From the NCBI GenBank assembly GCA_003342815.1, contig PTEX01000004.1, positions 1,788,207-1,852,206 of the forward strand: a DNA stretch of 64,000 nt, read 5' to 3'. The position numbers were made by a program, and so were the translations under genes. The notes beneath the pieces are model-generated. The model did no database searches. It was not told where the DNA came from and saw only the letters and a list, made by a program, of their open reading frames with translations. This document shows, one piece after another, positions 49,001 to 59,500 of the stretch. How positions within the stretch are numbered: the first letter of the stretch is position 1; every line of letters starts with the position of its first letter. This stretch comes from Eudromia elegans. Lineage: Eukaryota; Chordata; Aves; Tinamiformes; Tinamidae.

Positions 49001-49409
49001 CCAACTGGAGCACTGCCTTCAATTAACAGACAGAAGTATCAAGAGGGTTTCATTCATGACACAGCCACTACTCAAACACACTCAGGGCTGTCTCCTCTTA
49101 AGAGTCTGGGGATGGGGACTATGCTTGCTGGTCAAGGAGGCCATTTCCAGCCCNGAAGCCTCATTTTCCCCATGGAAGCCACAGACAGGGCACCCTTCCA
49201 GCCCCACTCACCAGCCAGAGGATGAAGTTGATGGCGAGCACAGTGGGCACGCCACCGAAGGGCAGGCCTTGCAGGACAGTGCTGCGGGAGCGGGCGCTGA
49301 AGCATTGCTCCTCTGTGCTGTTTGCCAGGGTGTCCAGGAAGCCGAGCACATCCAGCGAGGTGGGGCTGGCACCACCCGGTGCTGGCGCTACCGAGTACAC
49401 GCTGTCCAT
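36444..49409 (-). CDS. TMEM63C: Transmembrane protein 63C, OSCA/TMEM63 family channel, complete, 830 aa
   Basis: TMEM63C belongs to the OSCA/TMEM63 mechanosensitive, osmosensitive cation channels. The human gene is linked to hereditary spastic paraplegia, and the protein to ER-mitochondria contacts. I joined 22 coding exons, listed separately. All have GT-AG splice sites and consistent phases, giving 830 residues against about 806 in human. Visible order: extracellular N terminus with an NST sequon (30-32); TM0 about 55-77; a charged loop; TM1 about 157-173; TM2 about 203-223; a long cytosolic domain about 226-422 (PHM7_cyt type); then the membrane helices of the 7TM region from about 424 to 720; and an acidic cytosolic tail. 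Family hallmarks include [42 protein letters not shown] and [14 protein letters not shown]. The start chosen is the first Met after the acceptor. The tail also matches human ([17 protein letters not shown]). Confidence 0.97.
36766..36837 (-). CDS. TMEM63C: TMEM63C coding exon 21
   Basis: Encodes [20 protein letters not shown] then PNSN, a Ser/Thr-rich cytosolic tail. The acceptor is CTCACAG and the donor is AAC|GTGAGT. Confidence 0.93.
37305..37420 (-). CDS. TMEM63C: TMEM63C coding exon 20
   Basis: Encodes the last helix [20 protein letters not shown] then [18 protein letters not shown]. The acceptor is GCTCTAG and the donor is CAG|GTGAGT. Confidence 0.95.
37722..37889 (-). CDS. TMEM63C: TMEM63C coding exon 19
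   Basis: Encodes [40 protein letters not shown] and [15 protein letters not shown]: the DRYN loop and the next helix. The donor is G|GTAGGG. Confidence 0.96.
38091..38196 (-). CDS. TMEM63C: TMEM63C coding exon 18
   Basis: Encodes [20 protein letters not shown] then [15 protein letters not shown], a conserved membrane helix. The acceptor is CCTCAG and the donor is G|GTGAGT. Confidence 0.96.
38694..38856 (-). CDS. TMEM63C: TMEM63C coding exon 17
   Basis: Encodes [20 protein letters not shown], then [20 protein letters not shown] and the [10 protein letters not shown] loop. [13 protein letters not shown] is a family hallmark. The donor is CGG|GTACAT. Confidence 0.96.
39006..39071 (-). CDS. TMEM63C: TMEM63C coding exon 16
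   Basis: Encodes [20 protein letters not shown] then F, a loop between helices. The acceptor is CTCTAG and the donor is CA|GTGAGT. Confidence 0.95.
39632..39718 (-). CDS. TMEM63C: TMEM63C coding exon 15
   Basis: Encodes [20 protein letters not shown] then ILPSLGLT, a membrane helix. The acceptor is CTCCAG and the donor is AG|GTACTG. Confidence 0.95.
40602..40708 (-). CDS. TMEM63C: TMEM63C coding exon 14
   Basis: Encodes [20 protein letters not shown] then [15 protein letters not shown], a pore-lining-type helix of the 7TM domain. The donor is AG|GTAACA. Confidence 0.96.
40997..41150 (-). CDS. TMEM63C: TMEM63C coding exon 13
   Basis: Encodes [20 protein letters not shown] then the helix [20 protein letters not shown], followed by an NVT sequon. 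The acceptor is CTCATAG and the donor is AAG|GTAGTC. Confidence 0.96.
41586..41708 (-). CDS. TMEM63C: TMEM63C coding exon 12
   Basis: Encodes [20 protein letters not shown] to APAPSDIIW, the end of the cytosolic domain (PSDIIW is family-conserved). The donor is TG|GTAAAC. Confidence 0.95.
41979..42112 (-). CDS. TMEM63C: TMEM63C coding exon 11
   Basis: Encodes [20 protein letters not shown] then [20 protein letters not shown], a helical charged segment and the FVTF strand of the cytosolic domain. The donor is GC|GTGAGT. Confidence 0.96.
42699..42819 (-). CDS. TMEM63C: TMEM63C coding exon 10
   Basis: Encodes [20 protein letters not shown], then the cysteine-rich stretch [16 protein letters not shown]. 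The donor is CAG|GTAGGG. Confidence 0.96.
43157..43237 (-). CDS. TMEM63C: TMEM63C coding exon 9
   Basis: Encodes [20 protein letters not shown] then LMKLDAE, part of the cytosolic domain. The acceptor is CCTGCAG and the donor is AG|GTGAGT. Confidence 0.96.
43531..43604 (-). CDS. TMEM63C: TMEM63C coding exon 8
   Basis: Encodes [20 protein letters not shown] then IKHF, the start of the cytosolic domain with its RNP-like TLMVTRIP strand. The donor is CA|GTGAGT. Confidence 0.96.
44161..44269 (-). CDS. TMEM63C: TMEM63C coding exon 7
   Basis: Encodes TM2 ([20 protein letters not shown]) and [14 protein letters not shown]. The acceptor is CCTGCAG and the donor is AAG|GTGAGC. Confidence 0.96.
44706..44757 (-). 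CDS. TMEM63C: TMEM63C coding exon 6 (52 bp)
   Basis: Encodes [17 protein letters not shown] and a split Gln, the extracellular loop before TM2. The acceptor is CTTGCAG and the donor is CA|GTACGT. Confidence 0.94.
45142..45284 (-). CDS. TMEM63C: TMEM63C coding exon 5
   Basis: Encodes [20 protein letters not shown], then TM1 ([19 protein letters not shown]) and an NFS sequon at Asn176. The acceptor is CCTCAG and the donor is G|GTAGGT. Confidence 0.96.
45780..45817 (-). CDS. TMEM63C: TMEM63C coding exon 4 (38 bp)
   Basis: Short exon encoding [12 protein letters not shown] plus a split Lys. It matches the human segment beginning GFCSW. The acceptor is TTTCCAG and the donor is AA|GTAAGT. Confidence 0.93.
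46068..46096. repeat. T29 homopolymer (A29 on the minus strand)
   Basis: Run of 29 T in a TMEM63C intron. It lies on the 3' side of the LINE fragment in that element's orientation. Confidence 0.95.
46320..46900 (-). mobile_element. Degenerate CR1/L3-type LINE fragment (reverse transcriptase region)
   Basis: In the TMEM63C intron between coding exons 3 and 4. On the minus strand the sequence around 46670 reads GGAAATTACAGACTAGTGAG, a decayed form of the RT motif N-Y-R-P-V-S-L. Just upstream on that strand is a decayed ESWK...FCFSRRF stretch, as in CR1/L3 RT. Frames are broken throughout, so the copy is dead and old. Confidence 0.7.
47473..47560 (-). CDS. TMEM63C: TMEM63C coding exon 3
   Basis: Encodes [20 protein letters not shown] to DTDNKDV, a hydrophilic intracellular loop. 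The acceptor is TTCGAAG and the donor is GTG|GTGAGT. Confidence 0.95.
48211..48290 (-). CDS. TMEM63C: TMEM63C coding exon 2
   Basis: Residues 67-92 plus a split codon. It completes TM0 ([20 protein letters not shown]) and continues LLMDND. The acceptor is GTTGCAG and the donor is AG|GTGAGA. Confidence 0.96.
49212..49409 (-). CDS. TMEM63C: TMEM63C coding exon 1
   Basis: Residues 1-66. The start ATG is at 49409-49407. It encodes [20 protein letters not shown] to [12 protein letters not shown], with the extracellular N terminus and the start of TM0. A 22-base 5' UTR piece (49410-49431) follows a TTGCAG acceptor, so at least one untranslated exon lies upstream. The donor is CTG|GTGAGT. Confidence 0.95.
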
Positions 49410-49431
49410 TGGTGCTGCAGTGGGTCTCAGC

Positions 49432-52400
49432 CTGCAACAGAAAGGCTGGGGTGAAGATGGAAGAGCTTTTCCTGGAAAGGGGGCTCTAGCTCCTGCAGGT
49501 CCCTGACAGAGCTGCTTGCTAAGACTGGGGAGGGTCTGGAGCTGGCTTATGGTCTTGCACAAGCAAGAAAGCAGAAATGTCAGAGTGATCAGAACTAATT
49601 GCGCACACCCCACACTCCCACCTTGTCCAGCTTCCCTTTTCCCAAGAAAGGGCTATGGGACAAAGGGCAGGAGAAGAAAAGGGCTGAAGAAATGTCACAG
49701 ATACTTCCATCACTTTCCCCACCCGCTTCAGCCCCATGCTATTTGGTTGTTTCCACCATACCTGAGACAGGTCTTGCACCACCTCCTCTTCTCATTCCTG
49801 GAGGTTGTGTTGAATCACAGCCACCCTGGTGCAATCAGCAGACAGGAGCAAGGAACATTTGCTGGAACTTCTGTTAATAAGAGCAGTGATGACATGAGCA
49901 GGAGGGCTGCTGGGGCTGCACTTGCTTTGTTCCCCTCATCCAGAAAGCTGCTGTTTGTGTGATTGTGTGCAATCAGCAGCCCCCTCTTCCCCTAGCATCA
50001 CAGCTGGCACGATGTGAAAGTCATGGGACATCACTTCTATCTTCCTGACAGTAGGACCGATACTTCCAGGACACGCTGAAGTCTTTGCAAATCAGCTTCT
50101 CGAAATCCTAAACGTCAAGGCTCTCCCTACTTTGCTGAGTGCTGATAGCATGGCCTACAGATCTCAGAGAAAGGAAATGCTTTCTTGCACTTCACTTTCT
50201 ACAATTTCATCCCTTTCTCCCTGGTGCCCTTGAACGCTTCCTTTGTTTGCCCTGGGATTTCTGCTTGGATGCTGTGACTCTCCTCAAGGTGGCAGCCCTC
50301 CATGCTGACACAAAATGAGCCTTTTCAAGTCTCCTTCATGCTCTAGACACCCTTGCTGCTTTGAGACCATGTCTAAAGCCTGTTACACGAGTGCCATGCA
50401 CTGCAGCCACAATGTTGTGACCACAGCCTGTGCAAAAACCACAAGAAACATCTCCATGCCCATTAACACGGACTCCTGTGACTGGCTGTATTCAAGCAAC
50501 CGGGCATTCATTCAGCTCTCTTTTTAAATCTATACTCCAGACACAAACAGGTGCCCACGGTGCCCTCTGCAGTCACCTAGCAAAAGCTGATCTCTGTTGC
50601 AAGATGCTCATAATCCACACAGACAGGACAGACGAAGAGAAGGAGGAGCCACAGACTGACTCAGTAGTGAAGGAGGATACGAAGACCTCAGCGGCTTGGA
50701 CATGCCAAGTACAGATGGTGTTTTTTCCCATCAAGACCAAACTGGATCAGTTCTGCTGGAACACCAAAGGAAACCTGACTGAGACCCTTGGGTAGCACAG
50801 CAAGAATGCACACAAAATGCCTCAGCCTAGAAAGGGGATCTTCAGATCTTCATGGATTTGCTTCTGTCGGGAAGCATTTACTTCTGCTGTGTTGGTGTGA
50901 CATATGGGAGACTACATTAGCACACGGCTTCACGTGCACTATTATCGGCAGTCTCTTGCTTGTGGGTATTATGGTCCTCTCTCAAAGTTCTTGAGGAGAA
51001 GGACATGCCCCTCGTCTGCTAAGCAGAGCAGGTAGGAAGTGGGTGCTGGGGTGCACAGATTCAGGCTTAAAATACTGACTGCCTTCACCCTCTACCTCCA
51101 GGGCAAGGAAAGATAGAGAAAGAGGGAGATTTTCAAACAGAAAGTCGACAAAAATGCACTTTGACAAATGCACTTTGTGGACATCATGGATTCCTAAGGA
51201 TATCTTAAGAGCTTGGGCTTGAAGAACTAGTCTTGGTGCCTACTATTTACAAATTAAAGACAGAGACTTGCTAATTCTTCTCAAGCCTAAATTCCAGCCT
51301 AGAGAAAAACCTTCACTGGAAGCCATAGAGTTGTCAAGGGAGCTTGGACTAAGGCTATGGCTCATCCACGTCTGAGGCTCTTCCTGCTTCAGATTTAGAA
51401 TGGTATCTGGCTACGTGCACAGATGCCTTAAAGAGATGTTAGAAACTGATGAACTACAGGCATCAGGACCTCCGGGACACGTAGACCCACAGCAGCCACT
51501 TTTAATGTATATGTGGTACGTTGTCACTCAGGGCACTGGATTGAGCCTCTGCTACAGATCTTGCCACTAGCAACATTTTTACTTCTCCTTGCAGGTTATC
51601 CAGCCACGTTTGCCTTGATTTGACTGGTCTATGGGGTCTGGTGACATCCTAGCCCGAACGAGAACGGCTGGCAGGGCAGCTCCCAAAGGACAAACTGCCA
51701 CTGGGTTAGGCCGATCCCTGCCCCTGGCTGGCATGCCAGCAGGGTCAAGGCTGAAGTACCATCTCTGGTGTCATGTGTGCAGTAAAGAGTGGGCTGGAAA
51801 AGGCTCCCTGTAGTGTCCTCTAGTCACAGCTTGCATCCTGACCAGGGTAGGGAAATCTCAAGCTTTGAGGGCCAGTGTGGCCCAGATGCAACAGCAACTT
51901 CTGAAAAGGGAGCTCCAGCAAGGGGAGTCCTGTGGGAAGCAGGTGTAAGGGCCACTGCGACAAGCTGCAGCCCTCCTCATCCAACCCAGCTGCCTCCTGC
52001 TCACTGTGAAACCTCCCGGGCTGCCAGGGCCTCTGGCCAGGGCCAGCCCCCTCCGACAGAGATGCTCTCAATCTGCTCTTCCTTGTGTGCACGTCTTCCT
52101 CCCCCCCCTGCTCATGTAAACAGCAGAGCCATCACCATCTGTCACTTTCAGCTGCTAAATAATTCACTGCCTTTTTGTTAACATGGAGATTGTGTCTGTG
52201 ACCGAGGGAGCTGTTGGACCTTCAGCAAATAAACACAGGGACTCCTAGCAACCACCAAGTCCCTTCTTTGCCACTACTCCAGTGCCCAGGGTTAAGGTCC
52301 CTAGTCACAGTGTTCACGGTCCTAGGAGGAGCATCACGGCACGGCAGGGAGTGAGCACCACAGGGATCCGTGTCTTTTCCTGTCAAGTCCTTGTTGCTGC

Positions 52401-55400
52401 CCCCTCTCCTTGGTAGCAGACTGTATTTTTCTCCCAGCGGACAAAAACCAATGGGTTCCTCATGCAGATGCTGCTGATGACCCTGCTCTCCTGGGCACAT
52501 GCAAATCAGTGCAGACCTTCACCCACCCAGTCCAGCCAACTCCCAGCTCTCCCCTACCACACCGAACACCACTTTTTCAATGACAATCTCACTGCACAAA
52601 GGAATTTTAGTGACAGAAGAGACCTGAAGTCAGAGGTTTATCTTCTTCCCCTCTCTTGCAGGTAATTCCAACTCCACTGCCCAAAGGAGCTGCCACACCA
52701 CACAGTCCCACAGCACAGCCCCTACAGCAACTCGCAGTGCCTCCAAAGCCAACCTCAAGCTCATTCTCCTGCCTTTGTCCAGAGCCCCAGGTATCCAAGA
52801 TACCCATGGATAAGAGATCCATCTCCAGATACCCAAGCAGCACCTTCCCAGATCATTTGTTTCAGCTAATCTCACCTTTTTTAGTGCTGATCATATAGAA
52901 GCTTATTCAAATTACATAACAGCAGTGCTATCATTAAAAATAACCAGTGAGAACAACCAGATAAGCAAATATGTAAATGTTCCAGGAACAGCTCGTGTAG
53001 CAAAAAAAAAAAAAAAAAGGCAAGAAGAATTTCTGCTCATGCACTCCAGTAACAGCTTGATCTCAGTCCTGTAGGACGTGCTCAAGTTTCCTTCAAATGG
53101 AGGAGATATAATACAGTATTTTGTAGTGATACATATACAGAGAAACACATGGACCCTGTGGGTCAGATGTAAGGTTACTGTCAAAACCCTCACACTATTT
53201 TTTCACATCGAGCTTATGAGATAATGCAGCATTTTGAAATACCCTGGTAACAGCACTCTGCAACTTTATCTTCAAGGTCCAAGCAAGAAAAAGACAGAAT
53301 CACTAGATCTGTTTCTATTCCAGTCTACATCACTGGCGGTGTCATTCTGAGTACAGCTCTTCCCCTCACTGTTCTTTTCTCTATTTTAAGTAGTAGAAAG
53401 GTAGTAATGATGTGAATAACAGGGCTGGGCAGGTGAACTCTCATCCAGAAGATGTTGCAAGCATTTCCCATTAGCTGGGGAGGAGACAGCACTGCCACAT
53501 GCCAGCCCAAGACAGGAGTCTCTGTGCCAGATGCTGCCCTGAAGTAGTAACAGTGACAGAAGAAACACAGTAATGGTAGGACTGCATCGAGGAAAATGAA
53601 GCAATAACATACACACAGAAAATACAACCGTCAACCCTACCCAGTCAAGGTCTGAAAGGAAAGGCATTATGTTAGGATCAGGAAATGTGCAGAGTAATAT
53701 GGAAAGGCTGTCTTTATCTCTCATGCTTGCAATGGCTGTGAATGGACAGTGAATTTATGAGGTTTATCATTCTGCGTGATTTACTGGATAATTTCTAAGA
53801 ATCTTTCCCAGTGTGACAGGTTTGTCTTGAATATTCTGAGCCCTGTTTTACTTATATACCAACATATGCTTCTCCTCTCTGGTTGGGTGGGCGCTAATCC
53901 AGAGAATCAGATTTCCAATTAAAAAATAAGACATTTCTTTTATGTGAATGCATTTTAAAAATTTGTCTTTCCCTTAAGCACCCTGCCAGCAAACTCATTT
54001 GCTAAGATATTCACAGAAAACACCACAACAAAGTCCCAGATGACTAACCCAGGCTTTCTCACACGCCGGGACTCACTCAGCCTTGGCCATCCCAGCAGGA
54101 AAAGCATTGCTCATTTCTGTCTGCAGATTGCGCAGTTGAGGCATGGGTCTATTGAATGAGCTGCCCATGGTCACAAAAAGCCAGCAGAGAAATCAGGGGT
54201 AGAAAATGGGCATTGGATCTGCTAGAAACCAAGCCGCCTTGCTATGGGACAAACTCTTCCACCTTTCTTCCTTCCTCAGAGAGATACACTAGGCTGCAGG
54301 AGAGCAAAGTGAGGACAGATGTAACGAGTGATCAAGTTAACACCTCGATGTNCTGAGAAGGCAGCGAATCTCCAGCACCCACCATGGGTGCTGTGGAGAC
54401 CAGTGGGGGAGGCTGAGAAATCCAGACGACTGCCACTGACTCAGCACCACAGCCAGGAGGGAGCACTGACCTCAGGCTGGGAAAAGGCTCATCAATATGC
54501 TGCACTGAGCTCAGTGAAAACGTGACAGAGGCAGTTTTGGCACCCAAGGACACAGCGACCTCTCTGCCACTGTTGCTTGGTGATGGAGATAACAGGCGGG
54601 CCACAGGCTGCGTCCAGCTCCAAGAGGGATAAGCACAGAAGGGCAGAAACACAAACACTGCCCGCCAAAACTCCATGTGGGTCCAAGGTCTTCCTCACCA
54701 ATTCTCCATCTACCCTTCCCTTTTAGAGCAATGGCTCTAGGTCCGAAAGGCAGACAGACTGTGTAGTGTAGGAGTATCCTCTGGGAAACAATCCTACCTC
54801 CAACATCAGTGTGTGTGTGTGTAGGAGAGGGCAGACCCTGGAGCTGCTCTCCTCCCCTCGTTTCCACCCAGATCATAGGACCTCTTCTCCTCTTCTACAT
54901 TAGACTGGTGTGCTCCCCCATTGTTAGGGGCCATCCCTCAGGCCAGCCCTCTGCCTCTGGTTGGAGCAGTTTTATCCAGCACCTTCTTGGTCCTTTCTTC
55001 CCGGTCTTAGTGGGAACACGCTCTTCTCCCACCACTGACACACAGCGTTTCCTACTCAAACTGGCTTCTCTCAAGAAGTACATGGATTAGGACATCTCCC
55101 AGCCTCACACCACCTGGTCTCACGGCAGCCCCCTGCTCACCACTAACCCATGGGGCAGAAACCACCACACCTATTTGCTGGGACCTTTTGATTTTAGCAT
55201 AATCTTTTCTGGAAGTCTTATAAGCTGGGCACTCCCTGGGGCCTGTCAGGAACCAGAATGGAGAACCAGCTGGTGTGGGGAGCACCTCTGGGCACGCTGC
55301 TCTGCAGCGTGGCTCTGCAGGGCAGGCCCCCAGCTGCAGCTCATTGCATTGCTCTGAGCCAAGCATGCTCCTAGTGGGCTGCAGCTGGTGGCTCCATGTC

Positions 55401-58400
55401 CCTCCCCTTTGGAAACCCTCTGTGCCCAGCTGCCATGGAGGCACAGGCTGGCACCAGCCCGTTGACAACGCTCCTGCCAAAGCAGGCTGCCGTGCAGGTG
55501 TCCATAGCCTCCTTGCTGCAAGCCATCAGCATGTGCAGTGTCGGCTGACATGCTCTGAGCTCCAACCCTGAGGACATGGGCCAGAGAGCCGCTGCACAGG
55601 GAGAGATCCCTGCAGGGCAAACTCCTCATGCCCAGCACTACTCAGCCAGGAGCCCACCAGGGACAGCTTTTACCCAGAAACATTTCATTGACAAGCTTTA
55701 GCTCACTGATGCAGAGAAATTTCCTGTGCATTCTCCCACACTGCCTTGTCAAGCCCTGTCACCAGGCCTACATAGCCTGCCTATATTTCCAAAATAAATT
55801 CATATTTCACTGGGCATCAGCCAGACATCCACTAGTCAGAGTCCCACCCTACCTCTGTTGTTCTTGCAGGAGTCTCTTTGGGAATTGCTAAGATGAGCTG
55901 TCTCTCTTCTCTCCTCTCCTCCCAACATTTGCATGGCCTCCAATCACACCAGGCCTCAAGGCTGTTCAGGAAAAAACAGCCCAGAGTCAGCGCCCCAACT
56001 TTCTCAAATAAACCTATTTTACATTTCTCTTCCATGTCCTCTCTCTGACCCTGTTGCTTTCTTGTGTTCATGTGTGCAAGCCTCCCATCAGGCTGAGACC
56101 TCAGACAAGAGGATATCAGTACCCACAGCCATATTCCAGCCATCGCGCCTATGAGTCGCTCAAGGACTTCCACGGACTCTTGGTGGGGGAAGAGGTCTCT
56201 CTTTCTTGCTCCTATTTAACAGACCTAAGAAGGCAAGCAAGGAGGATACATGACATACCCCGACCACCTTCCGCTGCCCAGAGTTCCCAGCATAGCCTGA
56301 CACTCCCATCACAGGCACAACCCTCCTCTTTGCATTGGTGNGGAGACATGTTTTTCTGCTCTCAAGCAGCAGACCAGGACCTGGATTAGGGATGTTCCTG
56401 TAGTGTTGACTTTTTTTTTCAGAGGAAAAAGCCCACACTGGGCTGTCTTACAATGACAAGCCATAGCAATGGCAAATGCCTCCTGCAATGGCCACTCAAC
56501 TCCTGAGGCTTGCGGGCTGCAGGGCTCTCCCAGGGCAGGACCACAAGAGGAGAAGCACCAGAGGCTGCTGCTTGGCTGAGCTGGGACCACACAGACCCAC
56601 TGAGAGCTAAGCCAGACCCCAAAGGGGAGCTGACACACTGGATGCACAGATTTGTAACAGAAATATTGGCATAAATCCGTTGTGCATGAATGGAAATGGG
56701 TGGAGAAATAAGGGAGGCACAACAAAGAGTTAAAAGCACAGTCTGTTTTAGGGACACCATTCCCAGGGATACTATCCCCAGCAGTAAAGCTGACGGACAC
56801 GTTATAGATGCCAAGACAACAGTCTGCTAAGCTCATGGCACAGACAACTTCAGCAGCAGAAGGCACTGCATCCTCCCACCAGCAGGACAGCAAACAAGTT
56901 CACAGAGCACATACACCAGTCCTGCTCCCAAGCCCACCTCAAAAACAGGCATACCCAAACAAGAACAGCCCACGGGCAGCAACCCAGCCTATAGGCAGCA
57001 ATATCCTGAGTGAAGGAGATTCGGAGACAAGCAGCTGATGATTGCTAAGTGGTACAAAAGACATGTTCGAAGACGAGTTCAGTCACACCAATCAAGAGGC
57101 AAGGGGTGACACGGACTGGACCCATGACGAGGGAGAGGTTGCGGCCCCGTTTCGGGGAGCCAAGTGCTCTTTTTCTGCTCTCAGGAGTGGCAGCTTGCCA
57201 CTGCATTTAGCACAACCTGAGCAGGGTCACCCTGCCCCAGGAGAAGAGGCCTGAGACTCACCTTAAGCCAACACAGCACTTCAGGGCAAAATCCTCCCTC
57301 GCCACATCCCCCGGCAACCGCTGCTGAACAGCTCCCAGCTCCCTGCCCTTTCGGTACTACCATGTGCATCCACATGTGACCGGGTTTCAGCACTATGACA
57401 AAGTTCTACCTGCGAGATGCTTGGATGGCAAGATCTGAGAGCTGTTCCCAGCACGCAGCCTCCTAGCAGGGGCCTTTGCATGACTATTTGTAGACCTCCT
57501 CTGCAATCTGGCAGCCGCCTGCACAAACCCATCTCTCCTGGATGGAGACTGTGGACCAGGCTGGTCAGCATTCGCTCTTTGCAATGCTTCTCAGCATGAG
57601 AATACAGCCTAATCTTGGAAGACCGCAAGTAATCAAGAACAAAGAGTATTTACCACAAGCTCTACATGCACAGAGGTCTATTTGGGCCACCACAGGGACA
57701 ATTCTGTGCATAGAGCAGCTCTTCTCCAGCTCCTCCTCCACGTGAGCAAGCAGATGCTGGAGTGAGCCCACAACAATCAGGAGGGAATAACCACAGTTGA
57801 GCTTATTCACCCTCACGCTAGCCCCTTGCACCCCACATCTGAGCAAGCTGCCACTGCAGCCAGGCTTTAACCTGTGTGTGTTTTACATTCCAGCATCCCG
57901 CTGCATGCGCCCTGTGCTTCCACTACAGCGACGCTCAGCCCCTCACACCGCGCTGAGCAAACACCAGCTCATCAGGCTGTACGGCAGGGCCCGACGCTCA
58001 CCCTGCATTGCTCTCCCTTGTACTTTGATAATGCTGAAATCAAGGCTGTTCGTGGTGAAGGACCAGCCGGGCCAGGCACAGCCCGGGTGCAGTGCAAGGC
58101 AGGGAGACGCAGGCTGCAGGGGTCCCCTAAGGCCACGGCTGGGGCTACAGACCCCTGGGACCCAGGGCTGTCTGGGCAGGATGGAGGGACTGGGTGGCTC
58201 GCACATGGCAAAGGGGCAGGGAGGTCCCCCGTGGTCACTGAGGCTGCTCAGGGACCTCACCGAGTCAGGGTCACAGCAAGGGAAGAGGGACTGAGAGCGA
58301 AGTCTCCCATTTCTTACTCCAAGTGGTTTCCAAACGGCCTCCTCTCCCCTTTGAGCTATGCCCCAGAGCAGGCTGCTCTGCTCCGAGCAGCAGCAAGCAA

Positions 58401-59500
58401 GAGAGCGGCACCCGCTTTGCGCCCCAATAAGTGCCACCTCCTCAGTCTCCCACAGCAAAGGCAGACACCACAGACCATCCAGGTCACTGGGACCTCATAA
58501 GCAGAGCTTGGGTGACAGTTGCTTTGTCTTGGCCTGAAGGGAGCAACTACCCCGCTGTGCACTCTGCCTCCTCCTCACCAGAAGCAGCACCAGGGCGCTC
58601 AGCTCTCCCTAACCCTCAAAAAGGCACCGTTAGGTGAGCATGAATTCTACAAAAGTGTCCAACCTTACATGTAGCATCCAAAGAGCAAGCAATGCAGAGG
58701 TGTGTTTATCTCTCTAGCGCACACACACGTGCACATATGGTCAGGAAAGCAGTATTTCTGAGCTAACGGCCATCCTGAGTTTGTTCTCCTGGCTGAGTGC
58801 TTTGGACTACAGCCCTCCTGCACATGCCCCTTCTGGACGGGGGAGTCAGGGGCCTCCCTCTGCCCTCAGGCCCCGCAGGCCTGACACCATTACCAGGCTC
58901 CACTCTGCAGCTGGGAGGCTGAAGGCTGCTTTCAGCCCCCAGAGGAGCCCCAACACTTTAATTAGTAATTAATTAGTAATATGTGCACCTGAAGACAGCT
59001 TCCACCCCCTGCTAAATATGATTGAGGGCCATCAAAGCAACTGTCCCCAGGGAAGTGCCTGAGCTTCTCCACTCCTCCTGGAAGAACTTATCACCTAACT
59101 CCATCACCATCACACATTATGTTCAGACAGACACAAACGCGCAAGAACAGCTTTTGTTTGGCCCCAAAGCCAAGAAAAGGCCTCTCTCAGCCAGGCTGGG
59201 AGGGTGGTAGGACACCAGCCACCTACAGGCAGATTCTTTTTCTACTTCCAGTGAAATAAATGTGCTCAAACAGATGAGGATTTTAAGGCCTGTGTGAACA
59301 AAAGGGCCCCGGTCTCTATGGAAAAAGTTCCCTCGTGGCAACCCATATGTAAACCAAGAGCAGCCATGTCACGGTCCAGGGACAGACTGCGGCTGTCACT
59401 GCAAGTCACAAGGTATGCTTCACAAATGCCAAGAAGGTAACGGACACCGCGGTCTCCGAAAACATGGGAAAAGACAACAGAAGGTCTCTCTGCTCCCCAA
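49432..59500. other. Upstream flank of TMEM63C, no gene recognised
   Basis: Positions 49432-59500 hold no coding exon that I recognise on either strand. Because the TMEM63C start exon begins at an acceptor, its untranslated first exon(s) and promoter should lie somewhere to the right. Sequence alone does not show where. From human synteny ZDHHC22 would be the next gene, but its DHHC cysteine-rich motif is not visible here. Confidence 0.45.
53002..53018. repeat. A17 homopolymer
   Basis: A-rich run upstream of TMEM63C, with no recognised element attached. Confidence 0.85.

Noticed and set aside
49410..49613. Upstream in-frame Met for TMEM63C (MGCAQLV...)
   Set aside because: Reaching it means reading through a good splice acceptor and intron-like sequence. 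Homologues do not have such an extension.
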